From DASQPR01 sp963724705 (GTDB lineage: Bacteria > Actinomycetota > Actinomycetes > Mycobacteriales > Micromonosporaceae): a DNA stretch of 64,000 nucleotides. Positions 17,283-25,760 of this stretch are shown here, in pieces. The position numbers and the translations under genes are program-made. The stretch spans positions 434,001 through 498,000 of the forward strand of contig CAVRVS010000001.1 in the NCBI GenBank assembly GCA_963724705.1, read 5' to 3'. How positions within the stretch are numbered: position 1 is the first letter of the stretch; each line of letters starts with the position of its first letter. Below the pieces are notes generated by a model. The model did not search any database. It was not told where the DNA came from and saw only the letters and a program-made list of their open reading frames with translations.

Positions 17283-18665
17283 GTGACCGACGAAGAGCAC
17301 CGCCCCGACGGCGACCTGTCGCGTCAGTCAACCGCCATCGACAACGTGGCGACCGAGACTCCCGACGACGCAGCGACCACCCCCTCGGCCGTACCGCTGA
17401 TCGCCCCGCGCGACGGCACTCCGGCGCCGACCGAGGACCCCGCCGGCCTGGCCCGGGTGATCTTGGCGCTGTCGGGCGCGAGCGGACCGGTCGCGATCGA
17501 TGCCGAGCGCGCGTCCGGTTACCGCTACTCGTCGCGGGCGTATCTCGTGCAGCTCCGGCGGGGCGACTCCGGCACCGTACTGCTCGACCCACTGCCATTC
17601 GGCGATCTGAGCGGGCTCGCCGCCGCCATCGCGGACGAGGAGTGGGTGCTCCACGCGGCCAGCCAGGACCTTCCGTGCTTGTCCGAGATCGGATTGCGCC
17701 CGACACGACTCTTCGACACCGAGCTCGCCGCCCGCCTGGCCGGCTACGAGCGGGTCGGACTCGCGGCGTTGACCGAGTCGCTGCTGGGTTACTCGCTGGA
17801 GAAGCACCACTCGGCGGCCGACTGGTCGACCCGGCCATTGCCGGAGTCGTGGCTCACGTACGCGGCGCTCGACGTCGAGCTGCTCGTCGACCTGCGCAAT
17901 CTGCTGGCCGACGAGTTGGCTCGGCAGGGTAAGACCGAGTGGGCGGCCGAGGAGTTCGCCTCACTAGTGACGCACGGCGGTGCGCCGCCCCGCGTACGGC
18001 CGGACCCGTGGCGCCGTACGTCCGGAATCCACCGGGTACGGGGAGCTCGCGCGCTCTCCCGCGTACGGGCGATGTGGTATGCCCGCGATACCGTCGCGTC
18101 CCGCCGCGATACCGCGCCCGGCCGGGTGCTCGCCGATGCCGCCCTGATCGCGGCGGCCGAGATGGACCCCCGGGATGAGCGAGCGTTGCTGTTGCTGCCC
18201 GGCTTCGGCGGCCGGTCCGTACGGCGCCTGGCTACCACCTGGCTGAGTGCGCTGGACGAGGCTCGCGCGCTGCCGAACGATCAGTTGCCCGTGCCCGTGG
18301 CGACCGACGGGCCACCGCCGGCACACCGCTGGGCGGAGCGTGACCCGGCGGCCGCGGCCCGACTTGCCCGCGCCCGCGGTGCCGTGAACGCGATCGCGGC
18401 CGAACACAATCTGCCGCCGGAGAACCTGATCACCCCGGACACCGTACGGCGAGTCGTCTGGGAGCCGCCGACCGAGCCAACGATCGACGCGGTCGGCGCG
18501 GCTCTTCGGTCGCACGGCGCCCGACCATGGCAGGTGAAACTGGTCGCCGGCACCATCGCCGACGCCCTGTCCACACCGGAGCCCGCACCGGCGGCACCCG
18601 CAGCACCGGAAGCGCCGGAAGCACCGATGCCACCGCCCGAAACGACGCCGGACGGTCCGAGCTGA
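17283..18665 (+). CDS. rnd: ribonuclease D (3'-5' exonuclease with HRDC domain)
   Basis: Trims RNA 3' ends, classically tRNA precursors. The exonuclease domain carries the DEDD set: PVAIDAERASGYRYS (Asp and Glu of ExoI), HAASQDLPCLSEIG (ExoII Asp), and LTYAALDVELLVDLRNLL (ExoIII, with the general-base Tyr). The HRDC domain follows (MDPRDERALLLLPGFGGRSV). An acidic N-terminal tail of about 55 residues and a Pro/Ala-rich C-terminal tail are extensions seen in actinobacterial RNase D. GTG 17283 is the only reasonable start. It is divergent from the repeat protein across 200 bases (17083-17282) in which I found no clear operator. Confidence 0.88.
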   Translation: MTDEEHRPDGDLSRQSTAIDNVATETPDDAATTPSAVPLIAPRDGTPAPTEDPAGLARVILALSGASGPVAIDAERASGYRYSSRAYLVQLRRGDSGTVLLDPLPFGDLSGLAAAIADEEWVLHAASQDLPCLSEIGLRPTRLFDTELAARLAGYERVGLAALTESLLGYSLEKHHSAADWSTRPLPESWLTYAALDVELLVDLRNLLADELARQGKTEWAAEEFASLVTHGGAPPRVRPDPWRRTSGIHRVRGARALSRVRAMWYARDTVASRRDTAPGRVLADAALIAAAEMDPRDERALLLLPGFGGRSVRRLATTWLSALDEARALPNDQLPVPVATDGPPPAHRWAERDPAAAARLARARGAVNAIAAEHNLPPENLITPDTVRRVVWEPPTEPTIDAVGAALRSHGARPWQVKLVAGTIADALSTPEPAPAAPAAPEAPEAPMPPPETTPDGPS

Positions 18666-18709
18666 CAGACGATCGGCAGCCGCCGTGGCACTTCGTCGAT
18701 ACCGACGGG

Positions 18710-21700
18710 TCAATACGCGATGTCGATGTCGCTCACGGTGTGCACGTCGGTACCACCGCCGGTCGCCGCGGTGAAGCCGAACACCGCCGATGCCGGCAGT
18801 GTCACGGTCGCGTCGATGTAACGCGTTCCGTCGATCTCGACCTCCAGATGGCCGTTGGCCGCGGTGTACACCTCGACGCGGTGCGACCCGGTGCGTAGCG
18901 CCGGCACCGTCGTCGATGTCGCTGCGAAAGACGACCCGACCAGCACGCCGACGAAGTTGGACGACGAGACATTTCGTTCCGGGTACGTGACGAAGCAGAC
19001 CGCCACCCCGGGCAGCCCGGCAAATCCGAGGCCGGAGCCGGGAGGCCCGAGGGAGGTCGTCGTCGTGCTGCCCAGGATCGCGAACGTCGCGCCGTCGGCG
19101 CCGGTCCCACCGCCGATCGTCAGCGTGAATGTCGCGTCGAGGTGAGCGGTCGGCCGCGCACCGGGATACCACGCCGAACCCGCCAATTGTTGACCGGCTT
19201 GAGTCAGTTGCAACGACGATCCGACCACCGATGTGTTGCCGTTGATCGCCCAGCCGCCGGCCGAGGGCACGGGGATGAGGCCACTCGTCACGATCCGCGA
19301 TTCGGAAATCGCGTGCACATCGGTGGATCCGCCCGTGGCGCCCGAGTAGCCGACCACCGCCGTTCGGCTGAGTCCGGCCACCGTCGCGGTCATCACAGTC
19401 GTGCCGTCCACACCGACGGTCACGACCTGCCCGCTGATCGAGACGCTGATCGCGCGTACGGCCGCCCGCAACGCCGGGAGGTTTGTCGTGCTCGTGACGG
19501 TGGTGCCGCCGAACTTAATCGACGCTTGATCGTGCGGGTAGGTCGCGAACTGGACCGAAACACCGGACAGGCCGGCGAAGCCGAGCCCGCCGCCCGCCGT
19601 GCCAAGCGACGATGCCGGTTGGGTCGGGGCGAGCAGATTGAACGCGACGCCGTCGGCACCCGTACCGCCGCTCATCGATAGGTTGAACGTCGCGTTCAGG
19701 CCGTCGGTCCGCACCGGCGACGCGTAGAGCAGCGATCCGGCCGCGTTCGATGCCGCCGGCGTCAGGATCGTCGAGGCGCCGCTTGTGGTCGCCGCACCGT
19801 TGAACCTCCAGCCGGTGCCCGGCGCCGGTAGCTTGGTCGTTCCGGTCGTGATGGCGACTGAGGACACCGTGTGGTTGTCGGTCGATCCGCCGGTCGAAGC
19901 CGTGAATGCCGGCAGCACCGTCGCCGGAATCGCGACCGTGGTCGACAACACGGCTTGGCCGTCGATCGAGACGTTGAGCTTGCCACCGGCGGCTGTCACC
20001 GCCACGACGTGTGTTCCGCTGCGGAGGTTCGGGACATTCGTTGCGGTCGCGGCGTAGGTCAGCGACTGGCCAGTGCCGACGGTTGAGATGCCGATGAAGT
20101 TGCTTGACGGATCGGTCGGGCCCTGAAGGGTGTCGAGTGCGACGGCGACCCCCTTGAGCCCGGAGAAGCCCAGGCCACCGCCGCCCGCGCCGATGCTGGA
20201 CGGCGTGGCGTTCGACGCATCCAGCAGGGCAAACGTGAGCCCGTCGGCGCCGGTTCCCCCGCCCAGCGCCGCGGTGAATGTCGCCGACAACCCGGCGCTG
20301 GGTACGGGAGCGGAGAACACTGCCGAGCCGACCTGCTGCGACTTGGCGGTGGTCAACACGATGCCGGACGACGTCATGGTGGCGTTGCCGTTGACCTTCC
20401 AGCCGCCGCTGGCCGGATTGGGCAGCGCCGTACCGGTGGTTGCCACGCCGGTGCCGGTCACCGTGACCGTGTGCGACCCGGCCCCGTCGTCGGAGCTGAT
20501 GATGTACGGAGCGCTCGCCGCACCGGCCGCTGTCGGCACGAAGGTCACCGGTATCTGGAGTTCCTCGTCCGGCGCCAGCACCTGCCCCTCAGCGAGCGGC
20601 GCATTCACCTCGAAGGGCGCGGCCGGCGGCGCCGCCTTGGTGATCGTGACGTACAGGTTGCCGGTATTCGAGACAGTCAGGATCTTCGTAGCCGAGGAAC
20701 CCACGCCGACCGAGCCGAACGAGATCGTCGCCGGCGAGATCGAGAGCTTCTTCACCCCGGTCACGGCCGTGGCCGTCAACGTGGCTACGCCGGATCCGTG
20801 CGGACCGACGAATGTCATGGACGAGGTAACGGAGCCGGTCGCGGTCGGTTTGTAGGTGACCGACACCGCGACCGAGGCGCCCGGCGCGACGACGGTACCC
20901 ACCGGCGGCAGACCGGTGACCGTGAACGCCGCCGACGGCTTGGTGATCGACGAGATGGTCTCGGGGTCCGTACCGGTATTGGCGAAGTTCTCGGTCAGCG
21001 ACACGCTCGACCCGACCGGTATCTCACCGAAGTCGAGTGTCGCGGGTGTCGCGGTAAACCCTGGACGCACACCGGTGGCCTGCAACGCGGCGCCCAGCGT
21101 CGTCGATGTCGAGCCGCTTGTCACGGTGAACGTGGCGACGCCGGTAACCAGTCCCGGGTCGGTCGGAGTGAACGTGGCTGGCACCGAAAGCGTCGCGCCC
21201 TTGGCCAGTGACTTGGGAAGTCCCGACAGCGACACGCTGAACGGCGCGGCCGCCGATGCGGCGGTGATGGTCACGGCCTCGTTCGCGGTCAACTTGATCG
21301 TTCCGGAGCCGGAAGTGCCGACGTTGACGCTGCCGAAGCTGGTCTGTGGGATGGACAGCAGTGGCGTGGCCGGCGCGCCGATACCGATCAGATTGCCGTC
21401 CCGCGTGCCGACGTAGATGCGGCCCGCGCCCGAGCCCGGCACCGAGAACTTCGAGGCGGTGCCGACCGGGAAACACCGAAGCAGCTTGAGAGTGCCGCTG
21501 GTCGGAGTGCCGTTATATGCGCAGAGCTGCCCGTTGGCGCCGGTCGGACCGTCGGAACGGGTAACCCAGACGATCGCGCTGCCGGATGTCGTACCGTCCG
21601 AGGTCACCAGTGGCGAGCCGGACGTGTAGCCAAAATGGTCGACCGTGTTGCCGGCGAGGCTCAGCGCCGGCTTGCCCGAGCCGTCGGTGCCGTACTTGAA

Positions 21701-22930
21701 GGCGAGCATCGTCGACGAGTTTTGGACGACATAGATGTAGCCGCCGTCGCCGCCGAACACCGCCGGATGACCCCACTGGCCGCCGTACGGGCCGAGCGTC
21801 TGCAGTACGGCGTCGGTGCCGCCCGCACCCTGCGCCTTGCCGCCGAGGTTATCCCGATTCAGCAGGAACAGCCGTCCGTCCTTGCCCATCTCGACCATCA
21901 GGTGCGGGAACGCAGCCGTGCCGAAGTATTGGTTAGGCAGCGCGACCGGACCGCCGGAGCCGAGATCCTGGTCGTTCACATCGAGGATCGAAGCGTTGGC
22001 GGGGCTGAAGAAGTCCTGGGCCGCGAGCGAGCCATCGACGTTGATACCGAGGCGTACGACCGATTGCGACAACGTCGGCGGCGGTGCGTTGCCGGGGCCG
22101 TCCGGCGCTGTGACGCCGTTGCCGGTCGCGAGGAAAATGCGACCCGCGCCGTCCGAGACGAGACCGCCGCCGGCCTGCCAGATGCCGGACTCCTCGCTGG
22201 TCGCGCCGGTCTCGTCGGACCACAGGTTGACCTGGTGAGTGCTGACGTTCACGCCAGCGACCCATCCGACGTACGAACCGAGGTCGCACTGCGAGCCGAA
22301 CGCCATGTACACCACGCCGCCGAGCAGCAGCAGACCCGCCCGCTCATTGACGTCGCGCGCAGCGAACGGATGAGTCGGATCGTTGGCCGGTGTCCCCACG
22401 ATCTTCACCGGCCAACCGGCGCGTTCGGCGCCGGTCGTGGGGTCGAGCGCCTGGAGATACCAGTTCGGGTGATCCGCGTCGGGTCCGTCGTTGACTTTCG
22501 TCGTGACGTAGTACGTGCCGGTCGACGCGTCATACACCCCGGTCCCGGTGCTGCCGATGTTCGGCGTCAGGTCGGCGCATCCGACCTGACTCGCCGGCCA
22601 CGGTGACCCGAAGTTGCGCGACCAGTTGATGTGTCCCGTCGCCGCATCGAGGCCGTACGCCCAGTCATTCTCGGTGCTGGCGATCACGGTGTCGCCGATT
22701 ACCAGCGGCTGGGCATATACCTGGCCGTTGAGCTGGGTCGAGAACAGCTGACCGAAGTCACTGCTCAGCACATCACCCGCGGACATCGCCGGTTCGGCCT
22801 GGTCCCAGTCGGTTCGAAGTGTGTCGAGACCCGCCGTCTGAACCTCGGCCGAGACTTTGCCTACGACCACGACGACGATGAGCGCAGCCAGCACAGACAT
22901 GACCGCGACGAATGCCGGCTTGCGCCGCAT
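18710..22930 (-). CDS. giant exported protein: beta-propeller, three ASH-like domains, three lectin-like domains
   Basis: This 1406-residue surface or secreted protein starts at ATG 22930 (GGAGGT just upstream) with an export signal or anchor (VMSVLAALIVVVVVGKVSA). Residues about 40-520 look like a PQQ-type eight-bladed propeller (WAYGLDAATGHINWSRNFG, then YVVQNSSTMLAFKYG), without visible PQQ-dehydrogenase catalytic residues. Three Ig-like ASH/choice-of-anchor-D domains follow (about 523, 627 and 728), each opening with a phrase like LDFGEIPVGS. Three L-type-lectin-like domains (about 835, 1033 and 1220) each contain GGGTGADG.[TA]F. It ends the minus-strand polysaccharide cluster, 218 bases after the GT39-like gene, so it may bind the polymer made by that cluster. 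Confidence 0.82.
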   Translation of the reverse strand: MRRKPAFVAVMSVLAALIVVVVVGKVSAEVQTAGLDTLRTDWDQAEPAMSAGDVLSSDFGQLFSTQLNGQVYAQPLVIGDTVIASTENDWAYGLDAATGHINWSRNFGSPWPASQVGCADLTPNIGSTGTGVYDASTGTYYVTTKVNDGPDADHPNWYLQALDPTTGAERAGWPVKIVGTPANDPTHPFAARDVNERAGLLLLGGVVYMAFGSQCDLGSYVGWVAGVNVSTHQVNLWSDETGATSEESGIWQAGGGLVSDGAGRIFLATGNGVTAPDGPGNAPPPTLSQSVVRLGINVDGSLAAQDFFSPANASILDVNDQDLGSGGPVALPNQYFGTAAFPHLMVEMGKDGRLFLLNRDNLGGKAQGAGGTDAVLQTLGPYGGQWGHPAVFGGDGGYIYVVQNSSTMLAFKYGTDGSGKPALSLAGNTVDHFGYTSGSPLVTSDGTTSGSAIVWVTRSDGPTGANGQLCAYNGTPTSGTLKLLRCFPVGTASKFSVPGSGAGRIYVGTRDGNLIGIGAPATPLLSIPQTSFGSVNVGTSGSGTIKLTANEAVTITAASAAAPFSVSLSGLPKSLAKGATLSVPATFTPTDPGLVTGVATFTVTSGSTSTTLGAALQATGVRPGFTATPATLDFGEIPVGSSVSLTENFANTGTDPETISSITKPSAAFTVTGLPPVGTVVAPGASVAVSVTYKPTATGSVTSSMTFVGPHGSGVATLTATAVTGVKKLSISPATISFGSVGVGSSATKILTVSNTGNLYVTITKAAPPAAPFEVNAPLAEGQVLAPDEELQIPVTFVPTAAGAASAPYIISSDDGAGSHTVTVTGTGVATTGTALPNPASGGWKVNGNATMTSSGIVLTTAKSQQVGSAVFSAPVPSAGLSATFTAALGGGTGADGLTFALLDASNATPSSIGAGGGGLGFSGLKGVAVALDTLQGPTDPSSNFIGISTVGTGQSLTYAATATNVPNLRSGTHVVAVTAAGGKLNVSIDGQAVLSTTVAIPATVLPAFTASTGGSTDNHTVSSVAITTGTTKLPAPGTGWRFNGAATTSGASTILTPAASNAAGSLLYASPVRTDGLNATFNLSMSGGTGADGVAFNLLAPTQPASSLGTAGGGLGFAGLSGVSVQFATYPHDQASIKFGGTTVTSTTNLPALRAAVRAISVSISGQVVTVGVDGTTVMTATVAGLSRTAVVGYSGATGGSTDVHAISESRIVTSGLIPVPSAGGWAINGNTSVVGSSLQLTQAGQQLAGSAWYPGARPTAHLDATFTLTIGGGTGADGATFAILGSTTTTSLGPPGSGLGFAGLPGVAVCFVTYPERNVSSSNFVGVLVGSSFAATSTTVPALRTGSHRVEVYTAANGHLEVEIDGTRYIDATVTLPASAVFGFTAATGGGTDVHTVSDIDIAY

Positions 22931-23148
22931 GAGACCTCCGATTGATCCGCCTGTCGGAGACGAGGGCCGCGAGTTCGAACGGAAGCCGGGCCGCACTAAA
23001 TCCAGCGGGAACGTGCGATGCACCGATTAGATGCCAAACACGGACCAACGACACGCTAGCGATTGATTCGGACAAAGTCGCGACGACACACGGTAGGCGC
23101 GGGCTTTCGCCGGTCGGCCCATGAGCGATCACCACCATGGAGCGACCG

Positions 23149-24717
23149 CTAGGCAGCCGTTCCGGGTTGAGCAGCCGACCTCGTCAGCAGTACGAGCACG
23201 ACGCCCGTGAACCTGTCGGTTCCAGCAACCTTGTAGTCGCGCTCGAGTAGCGACGCCCGGTTGGCTGTCATGCCCGTGAACGGATCGCGGGAGGAGCCGG
23301 TGTAGATCAACCAGAGCCTCGGTGTTGTGCCGAGACACGGCTCCGGGTCGACACACTCCAATGCCGCGTACCAACCGCGCTCCACCCCGGTCTGCCGCAG
23401 AAACACGTCGCGCGGCTGTTGTTCGTCGCGCATCTCGTACGTGACGGCCAGCCGAGCCAGGTCCGCCGATCCACCGAACGGATCGTTGTACACGATGCCG
23501 TCGCCCGGCTTGAGCCGGTCGTGGATCGCTGTGGCCGCCTCACGAAAATCGGGCTGCCCGGCGACCGGACTCTCCCGTACGGTCCGCTGATCGGGCAGGC
23601 CGACCCAGGCCACCACGAGGATTGCCACGGTGGCGGTGAGCGGCCACAGATGTTGCCACACAAGCTCGCCGGCGCGGCAGGCGGCGACCGCGGCGAGAAT
23701 CGACCAGGCCGGGACGATGAAGAGTACGTATCGCGGCAGGAAAAGATGCAGCAGCGGAAAGCTGACATAGCAGAAGACTGGCGGCAGCACGGCCCAGGTC
23801 GCGAGCATCGCGGCGACCGTACGATCTCCCCGCCGCCTGGACACGAGCAGGAAAATTGTGCCGACGACGGCGAGACCGATGATGGCCGCCGCCACCGGAG
23901 CCGACAGGAAGACATGCTCCGGGAACGTCTTTACCCGCTCCGCGTCCGCCGTGATCCACCCAATCGCCGACGACTGTTGGGACGCGAGGGCAAGCAGCGG
24001 AATCACGACAAGCATCGCGATCCCGGCCGCGACCACGATCCGCCAGCGTCGCGCTTCGGTCGATCGCGTCGTCGTGAGAAGCAGGACGACGTGGGCGGCC
24101 ACCACGGTCAGGGCGACGAAGTGTATGAGGCCGATAAAGGCGATCGAAAGCGCGTAGAGGGCAAGACGCCGACGCGTGTCTTTCTCCAACGCGCGCAGCA
24201 GCATGAGCGTCGCGACGACGGCGCCCATTGTCACGAGCGCATAGGACCGTGCCTCCTCGGCATAACGGGAGACGGACGGCACGACGGCAAAGATCAGTCC
24301 GGCGACCAGGCCGACGGGCGCCGTGGCCAGCCGTCGCCCGACGAGCGCCACACACGCCGCACAGATCGCCATGGCGAACATCGACGGAAGTCGAAGCGCG
24401 AGGGGCGAGCTGCCAGCAAGCTGGATCCAGCCATGGAGGATCACGTAGTAGGTGGCATGGACCACGTCGATGTGGCGGAAGAGTCCCCCCAGCTGAGTCA
24501 GCGACCGCGTCGACGCGTGCCACGTCGCGTACTCGTCCTCCCACATCTCGCGATCGCTGAGGCCGCGCAGGCTGATCGCCGCCGCGACGACCGCGGGCAG
24601 CACCGCGATCAGCGCGGGCCACCGACCCGCCGGCGCCTCGCTCCACACGCGAGGCCGTCGATGAACACCGGGACGACCATCGGCCAGCGTCACGTGACGG
24701 TCAGATACGGCGGTCAT
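23149..24717 (-). CDS. GT39/ArnT-like membrane glycosyltransferase
   Basis: A multi-pass GT-C protein of about 522 residues. The first extracytoplasmic loop carries the acidic pair in MWEDEYATWHAS, followed by a TQLGGLFRHIDVVHATYY segment. This layout is typical of lipid-linked sugar transferases of the PMT/ArnT/mannosyltransferase clan, which use polyprenyl-phosphate sugars outside the membrane. About ten hydrophobic helices precede a C-terminal soluble domain of about 140 residues containing LKPGDGIVYNDPF and two cysteines. ATG 24717 or GTG 24726 may start it. It lies 32 bases after the GH26-like gene and is probably cotranscribed with GT2 and GH26. The acceptor could be the polymer or a protein. 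Confidence 0.83.
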   Translation of the reverse strand: MTAVSDRHVTLADGRPGVHRRPRVWSEAPAGRWPALIAVLPAVVAAAISLRGLSDREMWEDEYATWHASTRSLTQLGGLFRHIDVVHATYYVILHGWIQLAGSSPLALRLPSMFAMAICAACVALVGRRLATAPVGLVAGLIFAVVPSVSRYAEEARSYALVTMGAVVATLMLLRALEKDTRRRLALYALSIAFIGLIHFVALTVVAAHVVLLLTTTRSTEARRWRIVVAAGIAMLVVIPLLALASQQSSAIGWITADAERVKTFPEHVFLSAPVAAAIIGLAVVGTIFLLVSRRRGDRTVAAMLATWAVLPPVFCYVSFPLLHLFLPRYVLFIVPAWSILAAVAACRAGELVWQHLWPLTATVAILVVAWVGLPDQRTVRESPVAGQPDFREAATAIHDRLKPGDGIVYNDPFGGSADLARLAVTYEMRDEQQPRDVFLRQTGVERGWYAALECVDPEPCLGTTPRLWLIYTGSSRDPFTGMTANRASLLERDYKVAGTDRFTGVVLVLLTRSAAQPGTAA

Positions 24718-24749
24718 GGCCCGCACCGCCGATCCGCGTCATCGGCGGC

Positions 24750-25760
24750 CTAACCATGGACATCAAAGCCAAACGCGGAGGCTTTGGCTGCTCGGCGGAA
24801 CGCCGCCACGGCCCGCGCGTCGTTATCGATGCGCCAGCCGCCCGTTCCAGGGTTGTCGAACCATACGAGCCCGATGAACCCGGAGGTGTGCGCCACCCCG
24901 TTAAACAGGTTGGCGATCTCACCCGGCCGCGCGGCACCCGGCTCGGCGCCGGTCTCGACGATCAGTATCGGCTTCTTGGTGAAGCGTCGGACGGCGGTCG
25001 TGGTCGGTCCGAACAATGTCGTGAAGGTCTGTTGTCCCTTGTGGGTGTAGTAGCCGTCTATGCCGATCCAGTCGACGTACGCGTCACCCGGATACAGCGG
25101 GCCGAGATGCACGCTGGGCACCGGGTTGATCACATTCGGCGCCCACACCCAAATGACGTTGGTCGCACCGGCGGCGACGAACACATCGTGGACATGGCGC
25201 CATGCCGCCACGAAGTCGGCCGCCTTCGTCTTCTGCGGCCCCCAGGGATACCAGCGACCGTTCATCTCGTGCGCCAAGGCGATCGCCACCGGCAGATTCA
25301 ACGTCCGAACGGCCTCGGCGAACGTCTTCAGATAGTCGTCCTCCTGGCCGCGGGCGATCTTCGCCATCGGGGCGGTCAGGGGCTCCCAACTGAGCAGCGG
25401 CAGCGAACCGTACTCGTAGATCTTCCGGACTCCGGATGCGTCGAAATTGTCATCGAAGCTCTCGTAGAACTCGACGATGTTCGGCTTCTTGCCGATCGCG
25501 TGCGCGAATGCGTCGATCGGGGCCATGCTGGCCGGCGCGCCCTGAATTGTTACGCCCAAATACTTGCGAGCTGGCGAGACCAGACTGGTGACGTCAAACG
25601 GTGGCCGGGCCGACGGCGATGCCGACCCGGCAGCGCCGGCTGCGACCTTCGATCCACTACGGGAGGTGTCTCGGCCAACGTCGACCAGCGACACCAGGCC
25701 GTATTCGAGCAAGCCCGCGGCGATGATGACCATGATGACGATCAGGTAGCGGGTCTTCAC
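24750..25760 (-). CDS. membrane-anchored GH26-like glycoside hydrolase
   Basis: This 336-residue protein begins at GTG 25760 (GTGA overlap with the GT2 stop) with an uncleaved-looking signal anchor (YLIVIMVIIAAGLLEYGLVS) and a 40-residue linker. The catalytic domain has ALAHEMNGRWYPWG, where Glu165 would be the acid/base, and PILIVETGAE, where Glu269 would be the nucleophile. WIGIDGYY and VIWVWAPN are other GH26-like segments. GH26 enzymes cleave beta-mannans or related beta-linked glycans. Its position directly behind a cellulose-synthase-like gene mimics the BcsZ or ExsH role of a hydrolase coupled to polymer secretion. The true substrate is unproven. Confidence 0.8.
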   Translation of the reverse strand: MKTRYLIVIMVIIAAGLLEYGLVSLVDVGRDTSRSGSKVAAGAAGSASPSARPPFDVTSLVSPARKYLGVTIQGAPASMAPIDAFAHAIGKKPNIVEFYESFDDNFDASGVRKIYEYGSLPLLSWEPLTAPMAKIARGQEDDYLKTFAEAVRTLNLPVAIALAHEMNGRWYPWGPQKTKAADFVAAWRHVHDVFVAAGATNVIWVWAPNVINPVPSVHLGPLYPGDAYVDWIGIDGYYTHKGQQTFTTLFGPTTTAVRRFTKKPILIVETGAEPGAARPGEIANLFNGVAHTSGFIGLVWFDNPGTGGWRIDNDARAVAAFRRAAKASAFGFDVHG

